Shown: in pieces, positions 20,845 through 32,334 of the stretch
Numbering within the stretch: the first letter of the stretch is position 1
Layout: every line of letters starts with the position of its first letter
Assembly: GCA_944548615.1 (NCBI GenBank)
Contig: OX155976.1
Span: forward strand, 7,087,822 to 7,151,821
Direction: 5' to 3'
DNA from: Micropterix aruncella
Lineage: Eukaryota; Arthropoda; Insecta; Lepidoptera; Micropterigidae
DNA length: 64,000 nt
Translations under genes and position numbers: made by a program
Notes under the pieces: model-generated
Told to the model about the DNA's origin: nothing
Database searches by the model: none
What the model saw: the letters and a program-made list of their open reading frames with translations, nothing else

Positions 20845-20925
20845 TGCGCTAAGATGGCGGCCGTCAACTGTCAGCGGCCATCGCAGTGAGGTCACGCGGT
20901 CTCCAGCGCCATCTGTAACAAATAA
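20845..20925 (-). other. 5' UTR part of the exon with two short upstream frames and an acceptor
   Basis: On the minus strand TTATTTATTTGTTACAG (20913-20929) reads as a polypyrimidine tract and acceptor. It is followed by ATGGCGCTGGAGACCGCGTGA and ATGGCCGCTGACAGTTGA, each an ATG with an early stop. The first base of the exon would be 20912. Confidence 0.5.
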
Positions 20926-21089
20926 ATAAATTGATTTTAGCGATAATTTCGCGATGAAAAAAAAATGGCTTATCGTATGAAGAGAATGATAATTTCCAAA
21001 AAGGAAAATACAACATGTTCACATTATGCAGGTAAAATAATTTTCTGGTACGTCTTGCCATTAATGCCCCTGAAATTCGACAAGTGTTA

Positions 21090-21235
21090 AATATTATTAA
21101 TAATTAATAATAATAATCATATATTTAAAAAAAAAATACATTTAAATTGTTTTAATTGCGAAATCTGCCTAACTAGGCCGTAGCATGTATATATAATCAA
21201 AATGAAACAGAAAAATCTAATAAAAAAGAAAAATA
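21090..21235 (-). repeat. LINE 3' end, AATCTGCCTAACTAGGCC family, copy 2
   Basis: An (AAT)n-rich tail, then GCGAAATCTGCCTAACTAGGCCGTAGC as at 13470-13500. Coding sequence is not retained. Confidence 0.5.
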
Positions 21236-21239
21236 TTTA

Positions 21240-21675
21240 ACTAGCTGTTGCCCGCGGCTTCGCTTCGAGTAAAGTTTCGAATCGATTTGTTAATTTTAGT
21301 AGGGTGGCGTTTATTTGCCTTTTTAAACGCTACCTTTAGATATCCCCTTTAGAGGCGTCCCCCTCAGATGCGAGCCACCTATCTCGTAGACATACGCGTC
21401 TTGTTTCTCGCCACCCGCGCAGCCTTCCGCTGAACGCTGACCTTGCCGGGCCAGCAGCCGCCGCCGCCCGTTAGATATTCGAGGTGCTTGCACGCGTTAC
21501 TAATTTCATGATATCTCTATAACTATAACACCTAAAAACTTATTGTAAATGACTAATATTATATCTATTTAATACCCGTGATTTGTCATATATTGTCATC
21601 ACATACATCAAACCGTTTCGTTAGCGCACGTCGATAAAGCAAACTTACAAACATTACTTCTTTATAATATTAGTA
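21240..21675 (+). repeat. 'AGCTGTTGCCCGCGG' retroposon, copy 2
   Basis: The head and the CCCCCTCAGATGCGAGCC...TATCTCGTAGACATACGCGTC body match 178-1530. It ends AAACTTACAAACATTACTTC then TTTATAATATTAGTATA. At the point where copy 1 holds the MITE, this copy reads through from TTAATTTTAG into a different short insert. Confidence 0.7.
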
Positions 21676-21960
21676 TATTATTTATTTATTTTATTTTCGG
21701 CAAACATACAGCGCTTTATTAATTATGACTAATTATCTTAATACAGTGTTTCGCTGGCCGAATAATTGTTTCCTACATTATTTTCTTATAAGGTAAATCA
21801 AAAGTTGCATTGCGCTAAATTAAATTAAATTAAATTACAATCGAACTATTGCAAGGATAGGGAAGGAGAGGGATGGGATATATGTAGGATAGGATGTAGG
21901 ATAGGTATTCAAATTATACTCTTTGCTATTCTCATTTTCGTGTTTTGAAACAATTTGTAT
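21676..21960 (-). repeat. LINE 3' UTR fragment (ATTTTCGGCAAACATACAGCG)
   Basis: A (TTTA)n start followed by 'tcggcaaacatacagcgcttt', similar to 'ccggaaaacatagcgcttcgat' at 34797-34818. A GGATAGG-rich tract at 21855-21905 resembles the purine-rich 3' UTRs of the CR1-type copies. No frame remains. Confidence 0.4.
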
Positions 21961-21964
21961 GTTT

Positions 21965-22560
21965 ATCTATACTAATATTAGAAAGAGGTAAAGTATGTGA
22001 CGTTGTAGGAAGTACTTTACCAATAGAAAGCCACGTTATTCGTAAGTGTCATAGGCTATATATTAATCCGAAAAATGAAAAGACTTTTTCGTGGTAGTCG
22101 GATTTTCAAAGTCGGAAAAAACGGTCGAACGAAAACGTTTCTAACGAACGCTGCCTTAACTATGAGAGATAATACGCTGCCTTAACGATAGGTCATGTTT
22201 ATTGGTCATATTATCAACAATTATGAATAAATATAAAAATAAGTAAATTTATCGTCTCAAGTGTTTAAAACAAAAGACTTTTCCCTTTTACTGCATATAA
22301 TTTCACTTTTACTGCATAAATGGTTAAAGAGATAAGACACTCACAAATAAGACACTCACTCACAAGAAGACACTCACAAATAACGGTAATATAGTCAAAT
22401 TGGCATGCAAATAAATACATACATATGCAGTAAAAATATAACCCTTCTTTTGGCAGTCAGAAAATAAATCATAGCACTCAGTACTAACCAAACCACACTC
22501 ATAATTTCATCACAAGTAAAAAGTTTTACCGCCCAACGAAGTGGGCACGGGTCAGCTAGT
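21965..22560 (-). repeat. 'AGCTGACCCGTGCCC' retroposon, copy 2
   Basis: Reverse complement of 2840-3563, starting at TATACTAATATTAGAAAGAGG and ending GTGGGCACGGGTCAGCTAGT. Shared interior blocks include TTTTCGTGGTAGTCGGATTT and TATAACCCTTCTTTTGGCAG. Confidence 0.8.
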
Positions 22561-22960
22561 TGTATTATATACTTACTTCATAAGACGCCTAGTGAGCTAA
22601 GGACAGCCTCGCTGAATTTAGGTTGGTTCAAGTAAGAAATGTCGATATCTTTATAGATTAAGTTTAAGTTACACGGAATTTAGTTTTATCTGTATCGAGT
22701 ATAGATTTATTACACGAAATAACCAAGAAAAATTAGTTTATATTTTGATTCCCTCTCGTAACGGTAATAATCATAGCTCCAAAACGATTTCACAATACTT
22801 ATTTAAACAAACAACGATTAATAAGCGTTTTATCGACTTGACCCATTTTGTTATCAGTCATCCACGTCTCCTGAACTGTCAGTAAATAAATATTATCGGC
22901 TTCTTGATAATAATAAAAATCGATTGTTAATAAATTGAAGAAAGTTCATTATTATTTAAA
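22561..22960. other. Nothing recognised
   Basis: AT-rich, no gene or repeat end supported. Confidence 0.35.
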
Positions 22961-22979
22961 AATCTCCATACACAGACAG

Positions 22980-23637
22980 ACTTCTGGAAATGGTCTTAAT
23001 CGTCTCAGGGGGGCTCAACATGTTGATATTGGAGGGAGCTAATGGGCCCTGTTGCAGTTACGTTATTAAGAGCCATGTGTTTAGAGTCGGCCAAACTCAC
23101 GGGTCATCCGGCGGCCTCCACGCAAAAATGCGAGCCCGGCTAGGACTCTGACCTACGGGGCAGTTTACCCTAGGAGTCGACCTTCGGGCACTCCTGGACG
23201 GTTTGTGCACCGTGCGGTGTTAGCCAATCGATTATGCATTCCAACTGACAGCTGAAGGAGTCTGTAAACAGTATTGTATCCTATAGAGCGGGGGCGGCTG
23301 TTTACCTTGTGGTAGCCGCTCTTGAAACGACCATTCGGCTACCCGATACCGGGTGAAATCTGGTCAAAGGATGCCGTGGTCCGCGATACATTCGGTATAC
23401 ACCAATCACTGCTACTCTAGGGAGAGGATTGCGCAAGCGACTTCAAACCTGTAACCAGTCGGGAGGTTGGAGGTATCCTGATGGTTTATTCCAGACGGAG
23501 ATATCTTTCCAAAACTGGTAGTCAGGGGGCGAGGCTGACCGTTAAGTACCTTTCCCGGTGCGTCGCCGTAAGGCGTTGGCCTCTGACGAGCATGTTGGCA
23601 TAGCTAGACAGTAGATTTGCATTGTCTCTAAGTCTTA
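22980..23637 (+). mobile_element. 0.65-kb retroposon family, first unit of a dimer
   Basis: The unit starts with GAGGGAGCTAATGGGCCCTG (23031) after a short repeat tail and is collinear with 6233-6899. It stops at AAGTCTTA (23630-23637), where the next unit begins. The same junction point is seen in the dimer at 6219. Confidence 0.7.
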
Positions 23638-24450
23638 GGTGGTGCGGTGGTTCAACTCACGATTCAGCTCCTATTCAGAAGCCTTCTCGAGTGGAAGGCT
23701 ACCCCGGGTAAGACTCCCGTGTCTCAGGCCTCAGAGCTGGTGGACCGGTTTCTCCCGGCGGGATTGCATCCCGGCGCCACTGGACGGTTTGCGCACCGGT
23801 CGGCGAAGCCAATCGGTTACAGTGCATTCTGACTAATTGCTGAAGGGGTATGGAGACTGGAAATATACTGTTTCCTAAGCAGAGTGGGTGGATGTTGACC
23901 TGATGCCATGCCACTCTTGAAATGACCTTGGGCCACTCGATCCCGTGTGTCACTACGGTCAAAGAACACCTAGGTCCGCGATAAATTCAAACTGAATTAC
24001 CGCTGTAATACAACAGGTAGAGGTCGCGTAAGCGACTTCGGACCCGTAACCAGTCGGGAGGTATCCTGAAGATTAATTCCAGACGGAGACATCCTTCCAA
24101 AACTGGTAGTTAGGGGGTGAGGCTGCCCGCTGGTTACCTTTCCCGGTGCCTCGCCGTAAGGCGTCGGTCTCTAACGGGTTGCTGGTGAACTAGACAGTAG
24201 ATTGTCTTGTCCCCAAATCTTCTACGCTCATCCCACGGCTGAAAGAACGATCTATACCAGCCTGGGGTGTATCTAACGATCTATACCATCGTTGTGCCAG
24301 CCTGGGGTGACGACTTCGCCAGTTATAGTCGACACCGCCCTACTGTCTCTAAGTCTTCTACGCTCATCCCACGGCTGAAATAACGATCACATATCGTTAA
24401 ACCAGCCTGGGGTGACGGGTTCGAATGTTGTAGTCGACGGCGCACTGTTC
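23638..24450 (+). mobile_element. 0.65-kb retroposon family, subfamily B unit with duplicated 3' end
   Basis: It starts GGTGGTTCAACTCACGATTC. It carries subfamily-B text (TCTCCCGGCGGGATTGCATC, CCTAAGCAGAGTGGGTGG). Its 3' end (TCTTCTACGCTCATCCCACG to AGTCGAC) is present twice, at 24226-24340 and 24350-24445. The second end includes GGGTTCGAATG, like a pol III B box. Confidence 0.7.
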
Positions 24451-24659
24451 ATAAAAAATCCACAAATATGCAAAGAATGAATGCATCTGAAACTATCGAA
24501 AATGCCGTCCAAATCTAAATTAATCTTCCTGCGACGCACTCGAGGATTATAGCATATTTGCATAGACATATCCAGATATATGTATATTGCTATGACTGTA
24601 TATTCCCCACCCGTCCTGGCATATTCCATTATGTATATGTATAGCGATGACTAGGCAAT

Positions 24660-25037
24660 CAAGCCTTTTATATAATTCACGGTTAATTAATTAAGCTGGC
24701 GTTAATTGAAGGGGAGGGATGAGGGGATATGAAAATTGGGCGCCGTTCGTTATAACGTACTATACGCCTATCACACCAAATGATATGTCAGCTGCAATTA
24801 CTAACCGAAAATTATAGAATTTCAATCGCAGTTAGTGGAGCTACTAACTGAAGGGTTAAGGAGAGTAATTATCAATACCAACTCTTAAAAATTTGTGGCT
24901 ATCCCATTAAAAAAAATACTATTTTGAAAAATGACATTTTAGCAAGGGTTTGAGTGACGAAAACATATATTTCCTCTGTAAACCAAATATATTTAGGTTT
25001 CTAAAAAAATACATTTTGCTTAAAACACACCTCAGAA
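24660..25037. other. AT-rich DNA, nothing recognised
   Basis: No frame or repeat end supported. A purine block GGGGAGGGATGAGGGG lies at 24711-24726. Confidence 0.3.
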
Positions 25038-25833
25038 AACAAGTAAATATATTTAAAAAAAATAAAAAACACGACTGCCGTTACAAAAAGTGAACAGCAG
25101 CTTTATATTTATAAATACTTATTTAGCTTTATATTTAGAACTATTATATTTATAAATTATGTATTTATGTTTATGTATTTATCCATAAAGATACATGTAG
25201 ATACATTTATCCATATGATATATGTAGATCATAGTTTGCTTTTAAAATAAAGGGAGAAGAAAACGTGTGACGGAGAAAAATGAACAAGATCCACGCGTTG
25301 ACGGTGGACCTAGAATGACCAAGATCATTCTTTCCCGTCAGGTTCATAGGTGGGGTACCTCGATGAAGCTTCGGCTGACGCTGAGGAGGAACTGTAATGG
25401 GAAATGCTGATCAAGGGCAATGACTTTTCCACGTTTTTCTGAGGTTGTAATTAAGTTTTTTGTTTTTAGAAACCTAATTAGTATTATTACAGTTTTTGCT
25501 TTTTACACGACTGTCCAACAAAAAAGGAGTGTAATGAGTTCAGGGTTCATCTATGTATGTTTTCCGTTTCTTTATTCCTCTATAACTTATAAACGTTTGA
25601 ACCGATTTAGAAATGTGTAGTATTGTTTGAATAGTTATGTCATCCCGAGCGTGTCCATATATATCGACTGTCCCGAGTTATGTCCATATATATCGTAAGT
25701 AGTAAGTAGTAAATGTCCAACTGTCAATAAATTTATCACGAATATTTCATTAAAAACCCATATAAATAAAAAACACTTTTTGTAAGGGCAGTCGTGTTTT
25801 TTTTCCTTTTAATATATTTACTTGTCAGTCTTT
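25038..25833. repeat. Segment with 55-bp inverted ends; 'CGACTGTCCAAC' repeat family
   Basis: ACAAGTAAATATATTT...AACACGACTGCCGTTACAAAAAGTG at 25038-25094 is inverted, with few changes, at 25777-25833. Inside, TACACGACTGTCCAAC and AAAAAGGAGTGTAATG (25505-25536) and ATGTCATCCCGAGCG match 46545-46700 and the complement of 33745-33895. No reading frame. It could be a MITE or the footprint of an inverted retroposition. Confidence 0.55.
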
Positions 25834-26820
25834 ACTTTCTAAATCCGTTACTAAAGACCTAGGTATTCTATTGGACGACAAACTGCAGTTTATTGATCAT
25901 ATCGACACAATAACGGGAAAAGCATTTGGAATGTTGGGTTTCATTCTAAGGACCTCTAAATCACTTTTTAATTTACACACTATTAAAACGCTTTACTATG
26001 CCTACGCCCGCCCGCATCTTGAATACTGCTCGCAAGTGTGGAACCCCTCATATGCCATCCATAATAACAGAATCGAGCGCATACAGACTAAATTTTTGAA
26101 ATATTTAAACTATAGATTTTACTTCGCACTTGACAATTCTTACGGCATCAACGTTCACCACTCGAACAAGTTTACTTCTTTGGCTGATCGAAGGATGCAC
26201 CATGATCTAGTCTTTCTATATAAAATCATAAACAACAAATTAAACTGCATGGACTTGATCCAGCTAATACTTTTCCGGACCCCATCGAGAACGACAAGAC
26301 AGTCCTCATTGTTTCACATTAGCCGTTGCAATAACAACTACCGTAAAAACTCTTTCTTAAACCGTGTGTGTAGGGTTTACGATGATCAATACGCATCAAT
26401 AGATATCTTCGCTGAATCGAACATTGGATTCAGAAATTTGTTAAAGAGGGCGATATTTAACACTTAATATTTAAAATTTAATAATTATTTAAATTTTATT
26501 ACTTATTATCTACTGTTTGCACTTGTACTTATTCATACCAACGTACCTGTCTCAACTTCAAATATCGTACTGGTAAATTTGTTAAATACGTGGACACCCA
26601 TCAACATAATGTATTTATTTTTACTATGTTCCTCCTTCCCTTCCTGGTCCCTCCCTTCCTATCCTCTTTCTTTTCTCGATTTTTTCTTTCTCTTATCATT
26701 TAGATAATCTTGATGTTATCATTTAGTGGAAAATTGTCTCTGGTGTAATTTTTATATCTATCTTGTTTGGCTACTTACTTTTATACACTGTTATTTTCCT
26801 GAATAAAAGAAAATAAAATA
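25823..26820 (+). pseudogene. Jockey-type LINE ORF2, C-terminal 200 residues
   Basis: The frame from about 25823 to 26467 gives KDLGILLDDKLQF.DHI, KAFGMLGFILRTSK, LYYAYARPHLEYCSQVWNP, RIERIQTKFLKYL, LADRRMHHDLVFLYKIINN, LILFRTPSRTTRQ, NNNYRKNSFLNR and a final IDIF. This is the standard run after the catalytic core in insect Jockey-like reverse-transcriptase proteins. The polymerase motifs themselves are absent because the copy is 5' truncated. The 3' UTR ends GAATAAAAGAAAATAAAATA at 26800-26820. This is the best preserved LINE fragment in the window. Confidence 0.88.
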
Positions 26821-27240
26821 TATCGACTTCGATAGGAAAAGGAGAAAAATGCAAAGAAGCAGAAGACTCTCATGGAAATAATTCACGAAATTCGATATTC
26901 TCGAAGCAGGGACAAAATTCAATCAGATGAGAAAATATTTCCCAAAGCCCTGAAAAGTTGGCCAGTGTTCTCTCTCTCTCTCTCCTCGGGCGAATCCGCG
27001 GTGAGTCCGCAAAACTTTATGGAAAATTAAATATTTTCGTACCGATGACAAAACGGGGGGCTCGCGCAACGATGGACTTACTTAATTTTGTCGTGCGGAT
27101 TCCGTGTTATTCCCCGATGAGGCAATTTCGCGTCCGGCATCAACGCGCATTTTCGTGTTTAGCATCGCTCGATAGACGGGTGTTATACGTTCAATCTGGC
27201 ATCAGTTCAGTTCGTGACGTTGGTCAGACTGACGGGAAAC
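26821..27240. other. Nothing recognised, short (TC)n at 26972
   Basis: Includes a CT repeat at 26970-26985. The frame crossing it has no known motif, and its right half enters the next retroposon copy. Confidence 0.35.
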
Positions 27241-27650
27241 TGGCGGGAAACTCACGGCGACTGCTCTTGAAACGACCATCGGCTACCCGATCCTGGGTGA
27301 ACAGCCGGGCAAAGGATGCCGTGATCCGCGATAGATTCGGTGCACACCGTCTCACCGCTTCGTAAGGGAGAGGACCGCGCAAGCGACCTCGAACTCGTAA
27401 CCAATCGATAAAACTAAGTAATGTGGTCGCAATTGAAAGTAAGGGCGTGGGTGTGAGCCCGCTGGGTAACCCATCTAGTTATCTCGCGGTTAAGGCGTTG
27501 GCCTCTTACGGGCATGTTGCGGAGCTTGGCGGTAGACTTTTTTTGTCCAAGTCTTCTGCGTTCACCTCACGGGGGATAGAACGACTAATCGTTAAAACTT
27601 CCTGAGGTGACGGGTTCGCCCGTTGTAGTTGACAACTTTATTTGACTGGA
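27241..27650 (+). mobile_element. 0.65-kb retroposon family, 5'-deleted copy
   Basis: Begins at CGGCGACTGCTCTTGAAACG, equivalent to 6517 in the dimer, and runs to GGTGACGGGTTCGCCCGTTG and GACAAC. The first third of the element is missing. Confidence 0.75.
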
Positions 27651-28060
27651 AACTGATCGTTTATTGCGTTGACTGATGGAACGTATTGATGAATTTTCAA
27701 ACATTTTGATAATTTCTATCAGTCCATCAGTGAGTTCATGATCAAGGTCGCGGTCTGAACTGATGCCAGATTGAACGTGTAACACCCGTCATAGGCTTGG
27801 CGTAGAAGTTCGTTCGTTAACGTGTCATGAAATTGAACATGATTAGGACATAATTGAAAATGATTGGCCTGGTTAGGACACGTCTCTCCAAAAATACGCG
27901 GCCTGGATGGCATTGTCGTTCGCCTCTTGTAGGTTTCTGGAGCGACGACACGATATACGATTGTCGTCACTCGACGATATTTGCGATTCTGGAAATTTGA
28001 CAGTCCTTCAATCGTCAGCGGTAAGGTTAGGATAGACGACAGTACATGAGGTGTCAATTT
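27651..28060. other. Nothing recognised
   Basis: A palindromic echo exists between GTTCAATCTGGCATCAGTTC (27199-27218) and its complement at 27757-27776. No gene is supported. Confidence 0.35.
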
Positions 28061-28280
28061 TTTTTTTTTTCAATTTCAATTTATTTCCAAAAAATCTTAA
28101 CAGGTTGTAGAAACTTAATATTTAGGTACATTTAAATTACAGTATATTAGTTCGTTTTTACAATATTTAAATTTATCACCACGTACATACAGTTACTTCT
28201 TTATTGCTTTTAGTATATTAGTTCAGTAATTAATACAGTATATTAGTTCGTTTTTACAATATTTAAATTTATGTCGTCTG
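28061..28280 (-). repeat. LINE 3' end, 'CAATTTATTTCCAAAAAATC' family, copy 2
   Basis: Matches 14880-15040 nearly base for base, starting with TTTCAATTTCAATTTATTTC. Confidence 0.65.
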
Positions 28281-28412
28281 CATGTCGTTGCTCTAGGATA
28301 TAGCTGAGAAATACTTACCGACTATTTCCACCCAAGACGATTGAAATTATAAATACAGGAAATCATTTAATAAATAAAGGACGCGATCCGAATTGCCCTT
28401 AGCTCAAAGCAC

Positions 28413-29029
28413 TGTAAGGGACCACCCCTCACTAGACTCCAGGTTGTGCGGTGTGAGGTGGTGGTATCAACTTGCGAGTTGCGGGTTATCTCCGTATTAA
28501 AAGGCTATTTTGAGTGAATCAGAAGGTATTTATTGAATTGATTGAGAGTTCGATATTGCCAGTTGTAACGCTTCCCGAATAGGTAATATTGACGCGGATG
28601 AAGTGACTCGCGGAATGAATGAATTTACGAGGATGTGAGGATTAGGATTTTACTTGTGCTCCTAGTATCTCGTACTGGGCACTGCTCGAGTCTGTGGGGA
28701 ATGCAGACTGTTGCTTCTCGATAAGAAAAAGGGCGGAAAAGGAAACCAAGGAGCCGGACTCGTGGAGCGACCTCGTGAGATGGGTACCAAGTATGCCGTA
28801 GCAACCTTGGGGGAGGTGATCACTCGAGGAATGATACTTTGGTGGCTTTTTCGCCGGTTTATATAAGCCGATAAATGATGCAATCCAAAATATTCCGAGT
28901 AAAAGTATTGTTTCATCGTGCTGATTCATCGCTTCACGAAGTAAAATAATGGCTGAATTGTGTCAATGTAATTCACTGGAAATCAATGCATTTGTTGATT
29001 GCATGTGACGGTACTTAAGATCCGTTACA
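28413..29029 (-). mobile_element. Solo LTR, copy A (617 bp) with 4-bp TSD
   Basis: The element reads, on the minus strand, TGTAACGGATCTTAAG ... GGTGGTCCCTTACA. It is bounded by GCAC at 28409-28412 and 29030-29033. TG...CA ends, a TATA-like TTTATATAAG in its first third and AATAAATACC in its last third fit U3-R-U5 layout. There is no internal retroviral coding sequence beside it, so it is a solo LTR left by recombination. A 4-bp duplication suits Ty3/gypsy-type integrases. The small frames inside are LTR sequence. Confidence 0.82.
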
Positions 29030-29033
29030 GCAC

Positions 29034-29680
29034 TAAGCACGCTCAGAGCCCAGTCCGATGGGCATACGTCGCTCACTGGTAAACGGCCGACACCGGCCAA
29101 TCAGAACACGAAATCGGGTTGGGAATCACATAGGGGAGTATCAAGTTCCAAGATTAGCTGACGATTCTGAAAAAGAATCAGTCAAGTCGTCGAATCGATA
29201 AAGTTCTTGGGAACTTGTTCCGCAACATGTTCGAAGAACTTGCCCTGGAATAAATGTGTCGATTTTTAAAGTAGCTGAAATATAAATATGTAATGTAGCT
29301 AGCTAGGGATACAGTAATTACACCCTATATGCCATAATGAATGTAAGTAAGTGAGGGAGGGAGTTTTTGTTCAATTTCGCACTGGGGTCATATTTTTTAG
29401 TCATGCCACTGGTTACAACATTAGAAAATGCCAATTAAGTCATATTAAATTAAATGTCATCCGGGACAATTATTTTTATACGAACTGCCGAAAGCCGCCG
29501 ATCAACAATTTTGGTCGGGGTACCTCACGTGACATATAATTTACGCTGACAGGCGCGTGGGGTTGTCATTATCAATGATCTAATAATATGATATATATGG
29601 TAATTATTGAAGCGTAATGTAAGATAGTATCTAAATTTCTAATCGGCAATGGTTTTCAACAGGGTACAATGGTACAATGG
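29034..29680. other. Nothing recognised
   Basis: Unique-looking sequence of mixed composition without a supported gene. Confidence 0.3.
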
Positions 29681-29689
29681 TGTGCCGCA

Positions 29690-30065
29690 AGAATCCTCCT
29701 GGTGTGCTTGAGTGGTAGCGAACGGTTTCGTGCTGCTTGGGCCACAAGATATACATTGTTCTCGGATCGGCTCAGCTCACAATTCATCTCATATTCAGAA
29801 GCCTCCTCGTGTGGAAGGCTATCTTGGGTAAGAATCTCGGGCCTCAAAGCTGGTAGACCGGTTTCTCCCGGCGGGATTGCATCCCGGCGCTATTGGACGG
29901 TTTCCGCACCTTTCGGCGACGCCAATCGGTTGTGCATTCTGACTAATTGCTGAAGGAGTCTGGAGACTATGGAAATAAACTGTCTCCTAAGCAGCGGGGG
30001 TGGATGTTAACCTGTTGTCATGCCACTCTTGAAATGACCTTGGGCCACTCGATCCTGTGTGTGGG
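29690..30065 (+). mobile_element. 0.65-kb retroposon family, subfamily B fragment
   Basis: Collinear with 23650-23950: TCAGCTCACAATTCATCTC, TCTCCCGGCGGGATTGCATC, TTGTGCATTCTGACTAATTG, CCTAAGCAGCGGGGGTGG and GGCCACTCGATCCTGTGTG. It stops there, so the 3' half is missing. Confidence 0.75.
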
Positions 30066-30775
30066 GTAAGAAATAAGTGTGTCAATTCGTATCGATCAGA
30101 AGAAATGATATTAGTGATCGTTTGACTGTGCATAAAATGCCGAATTTAGTTGGAAATCAATTGCAGCTGGCTCGTGTATATTCGAGCGTGTTTGCGATTT
30201 CGATTCTATAGAAATTACTTTTTTGTTGTGGGTATGTTGGACCGAGTCTCCAACACATACATAGGTGAACCCTCAACATTATACAATCTTGTTTTTGTTG
30301 GGCAATTGTGTAAAAAGTGTTCTAACGCTCATGGAGATTTCAGTGTGCCCTAACGTAATTTTATCTCTGTATTCAATAACGTTTCTGAACCACCGTATTA
30401 CGTTCAATTCACTCCATTAAATCTACCTCCTGTATATATTTTTAACGCGCTCAAAGACATGTCGCGTTCAGTCAGCCTGTTTTTCATTGTTTTCGCAAAT
30501 CCGTCCGCCTGCTCGGACACTCAACAAAACAAAAAAAGGGGTAAAACAATTCATGCCGTTTCGCCGTATGTGCCGTGCAGATGGACGTTTGCGTTTGAGT
30601 GGATTTGTCCGCTTTTATTTTCAGCCGAACGGACAGACCACACAGAGGATTCCGTGTAACGGATTATTCAGCATTACCCCTAGAGCTATTAGTTTTCAAT
30701 TTAAATAGTCAAAGCTGATTTGTCGTGGGTGCATTCAATGAGAGAGGCGGACAATCGAGACGGCCGATATTCATC
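30066..30775. other. Nothing recognised
   Basis: Several overlapping short frames, none with a motif. Confidence 0.3.
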
Positions 30776-30778
30776 TTG

Positions 30779-30925
30779 AAGCTTTAACCAAGTTCATCAT
30801 AGCTTTAACAAAGATATCAAATATGAGCTTTAACAAAGATCTTAGCTTTAACATCATAGCTTTAACAAAGATAACAAAGTTTACCTTAGCTTTTAAATTC
30901 ATCTTAGCTTTAACAAAGATATATA
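30779..30925. repeat. Minisatellite, AGCTTTAACAAAGAT unit
   Basis: The core AGCTTTAACAAAGAT and variants recur about seven times with irregular spacing (18-35 bp). The minus-strand translation gives repeated 'FVKAMM', which is a by-product. Confidence 0.8.
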
Positions 30926-31069
30926 CTTGATAATTTTTAACTCCTACGGGCGAACCCGCCACTCCAGTTCATTATTTATATCTATATTAGATCATTCATT
31001 CAACCATAGGGTAAACATGGACAACACAACACACCATTGTCTAGCCGCGCCAGCATGCCCGTCAGAGTC

Positions 31070-31215
31070 CAACGCCTTAGGGGCCATCCACATATTAGGT
31101 ATACACGTTTTGGGATTTTCGACCCCCCCCCCCCCCACTCCCTCCCCCATGTCAACTTAACAGACGTAATCAGCGGCCTGACCCCTCCCCCAGAACGTAA
31201 TCAACCGAATTTGCA
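31070..31215. repeat. 'GGGGCCATCCACATATTA' repeat with poly-C tract, copy 1
   Basis: Begins GGGGCCATCCACATATTAGG and has a 15-base C run at 31121 and a GACCCCTCCCCC block. The inverted relative is at 32335-32480 (AATATGTGGACGGCCCC). Confidence 0.65.
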
Positions 31216-31317
31216 GAAAATGTGAAGAATCGTGAAATCAGCTTTGTAAAGTGTTTGAAGACGGTATGTAGAAAAAAAACATTTTAAAATGTACTTATTT
31301 TATGATTCCATAAAATA

Positions 31318-31870
31318 TTGGCAGGTTACATTGATTGTTCTGATCTTCTTGGAATGGTATCTTTCCGTGTACCATCGCGACTCACTCGCCAAACGGAGTT
31401 ATTCCAGCTTCCGCAGGTTAGTACTAATTATGCACAAAACTGTTTCATGTATGTAAAATGTGTAGAGTATGTAAAATTTGTAATACGCAGCTCGGCGATA
31501 TTGACGTATTCAATACGTCATCATTCGCACTTAAGAAAGCAATTATTAATGACGGCATTGATTTATCATTATAATCGCAATATATAATATATTATAAATA
31601 ATATTTATTTAAGAATATCTTTAAATAATATGTATGACTATATTATGGAACGTGTATTTACATAAAATTTTATTTACTTATTATGACTCCTTTTTTCCCA
31701 GTTCCCACCTCTCCCTATTTGTGTTAATTCTTCAAAAAAATAATATATTGTTGTGTTGAAATTATGAATGTTTAAGTGGAAACATGTAATTAGCTTTATT
31801 TTTTTAACTTAATAATTTTGTAACAAATTTATTGTAACAGCTGAATGTTTCCTTAATAAGAATAAAATAA
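31318..31870 (+). pseudogene. Jockey-type LINE ORF2, C-terminal remnant
   Basis: The fragment YIDCSDLLGMVSFRVPSRLTRQTELFQLP...STNYAQN matches the last 100 residues of Jockey-like ORF2 proteins, aligned with LILFRTPSRTTRQ at 26260-26310. It is followed by an AT-rich 3' UTR ending in AATAAAATAAGAAAAATAAAAAATG (31861-31885). Frame quality falls off after NCF, so it is a decayed copy. Confidence 0.7.
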
Positions 31871-32034
31871 GAAAAATAAAAAATGATAATTACAAAATCT
31901 CAAACTCTTTTATTTGTTTTATACATCCCAATCTTCAGACAGCAGTGGCTGTATAAGCGGTATTAAAGATAAAAAATATTTAGGAATGCATTTAAAAATG
32001 CACATTTAATATGCATTTTTAATCTAAAACAATT

Positions 32035-32330
32035 AGAGAGTAGCGAAAACGGTTTTGCGTACGTACGAAGAAACTCCATGTGTAAATCCGCCATAGTTGA
32101 TGCGCCACACGGTAATCTTTCCGCGATGGAGTTGGAGCGTGCAGCGGCGCGCTAGGCCAGAGTTGCAGCCGTGCCGCCGCGACGCAGAGCGGCCACCGAC
32201 TGCCAGCGCGCGCAGGAACAGGCCCGGACCACTCAATCGCAGACGAGCGCGTGAACTATCAAGCACATCACGCACGTGGGGTATCTTCGGCGCGGCACTG
32301 CGCTATTTCCGAGCAGGATTAGACCAAAAA
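32035..32330. other. CpG-rich block, possible promoter region
   Basis: CpG and GC content are clearly higher than around it (GCGCGCTAGGCC, GCCGCCGCGACGCAGAGCGG, CAGCGCGCGCAGG). Frames are open on both strands as in any GC-rich block. I see no splice-bounded exon, so I call only the composition. It may be the 5' end of a host gene. Confidence 0.35.
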
Positions 32331-32334
32331 AAAA

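Noticed and set aside
27199..27776. Inverted TTCAATCTGGCATCAGTTCA words as a transposon pair
   Set aside because: Only about 25-60 bp match and no duplication borders them.
28642..28929. 95-codon frame beginning MNQHDETILLLG, also at 38706
   Set aside because: Lies inside the solo LTRs and overlaps their TATA region. It is conserved only because the LTRs are alike.
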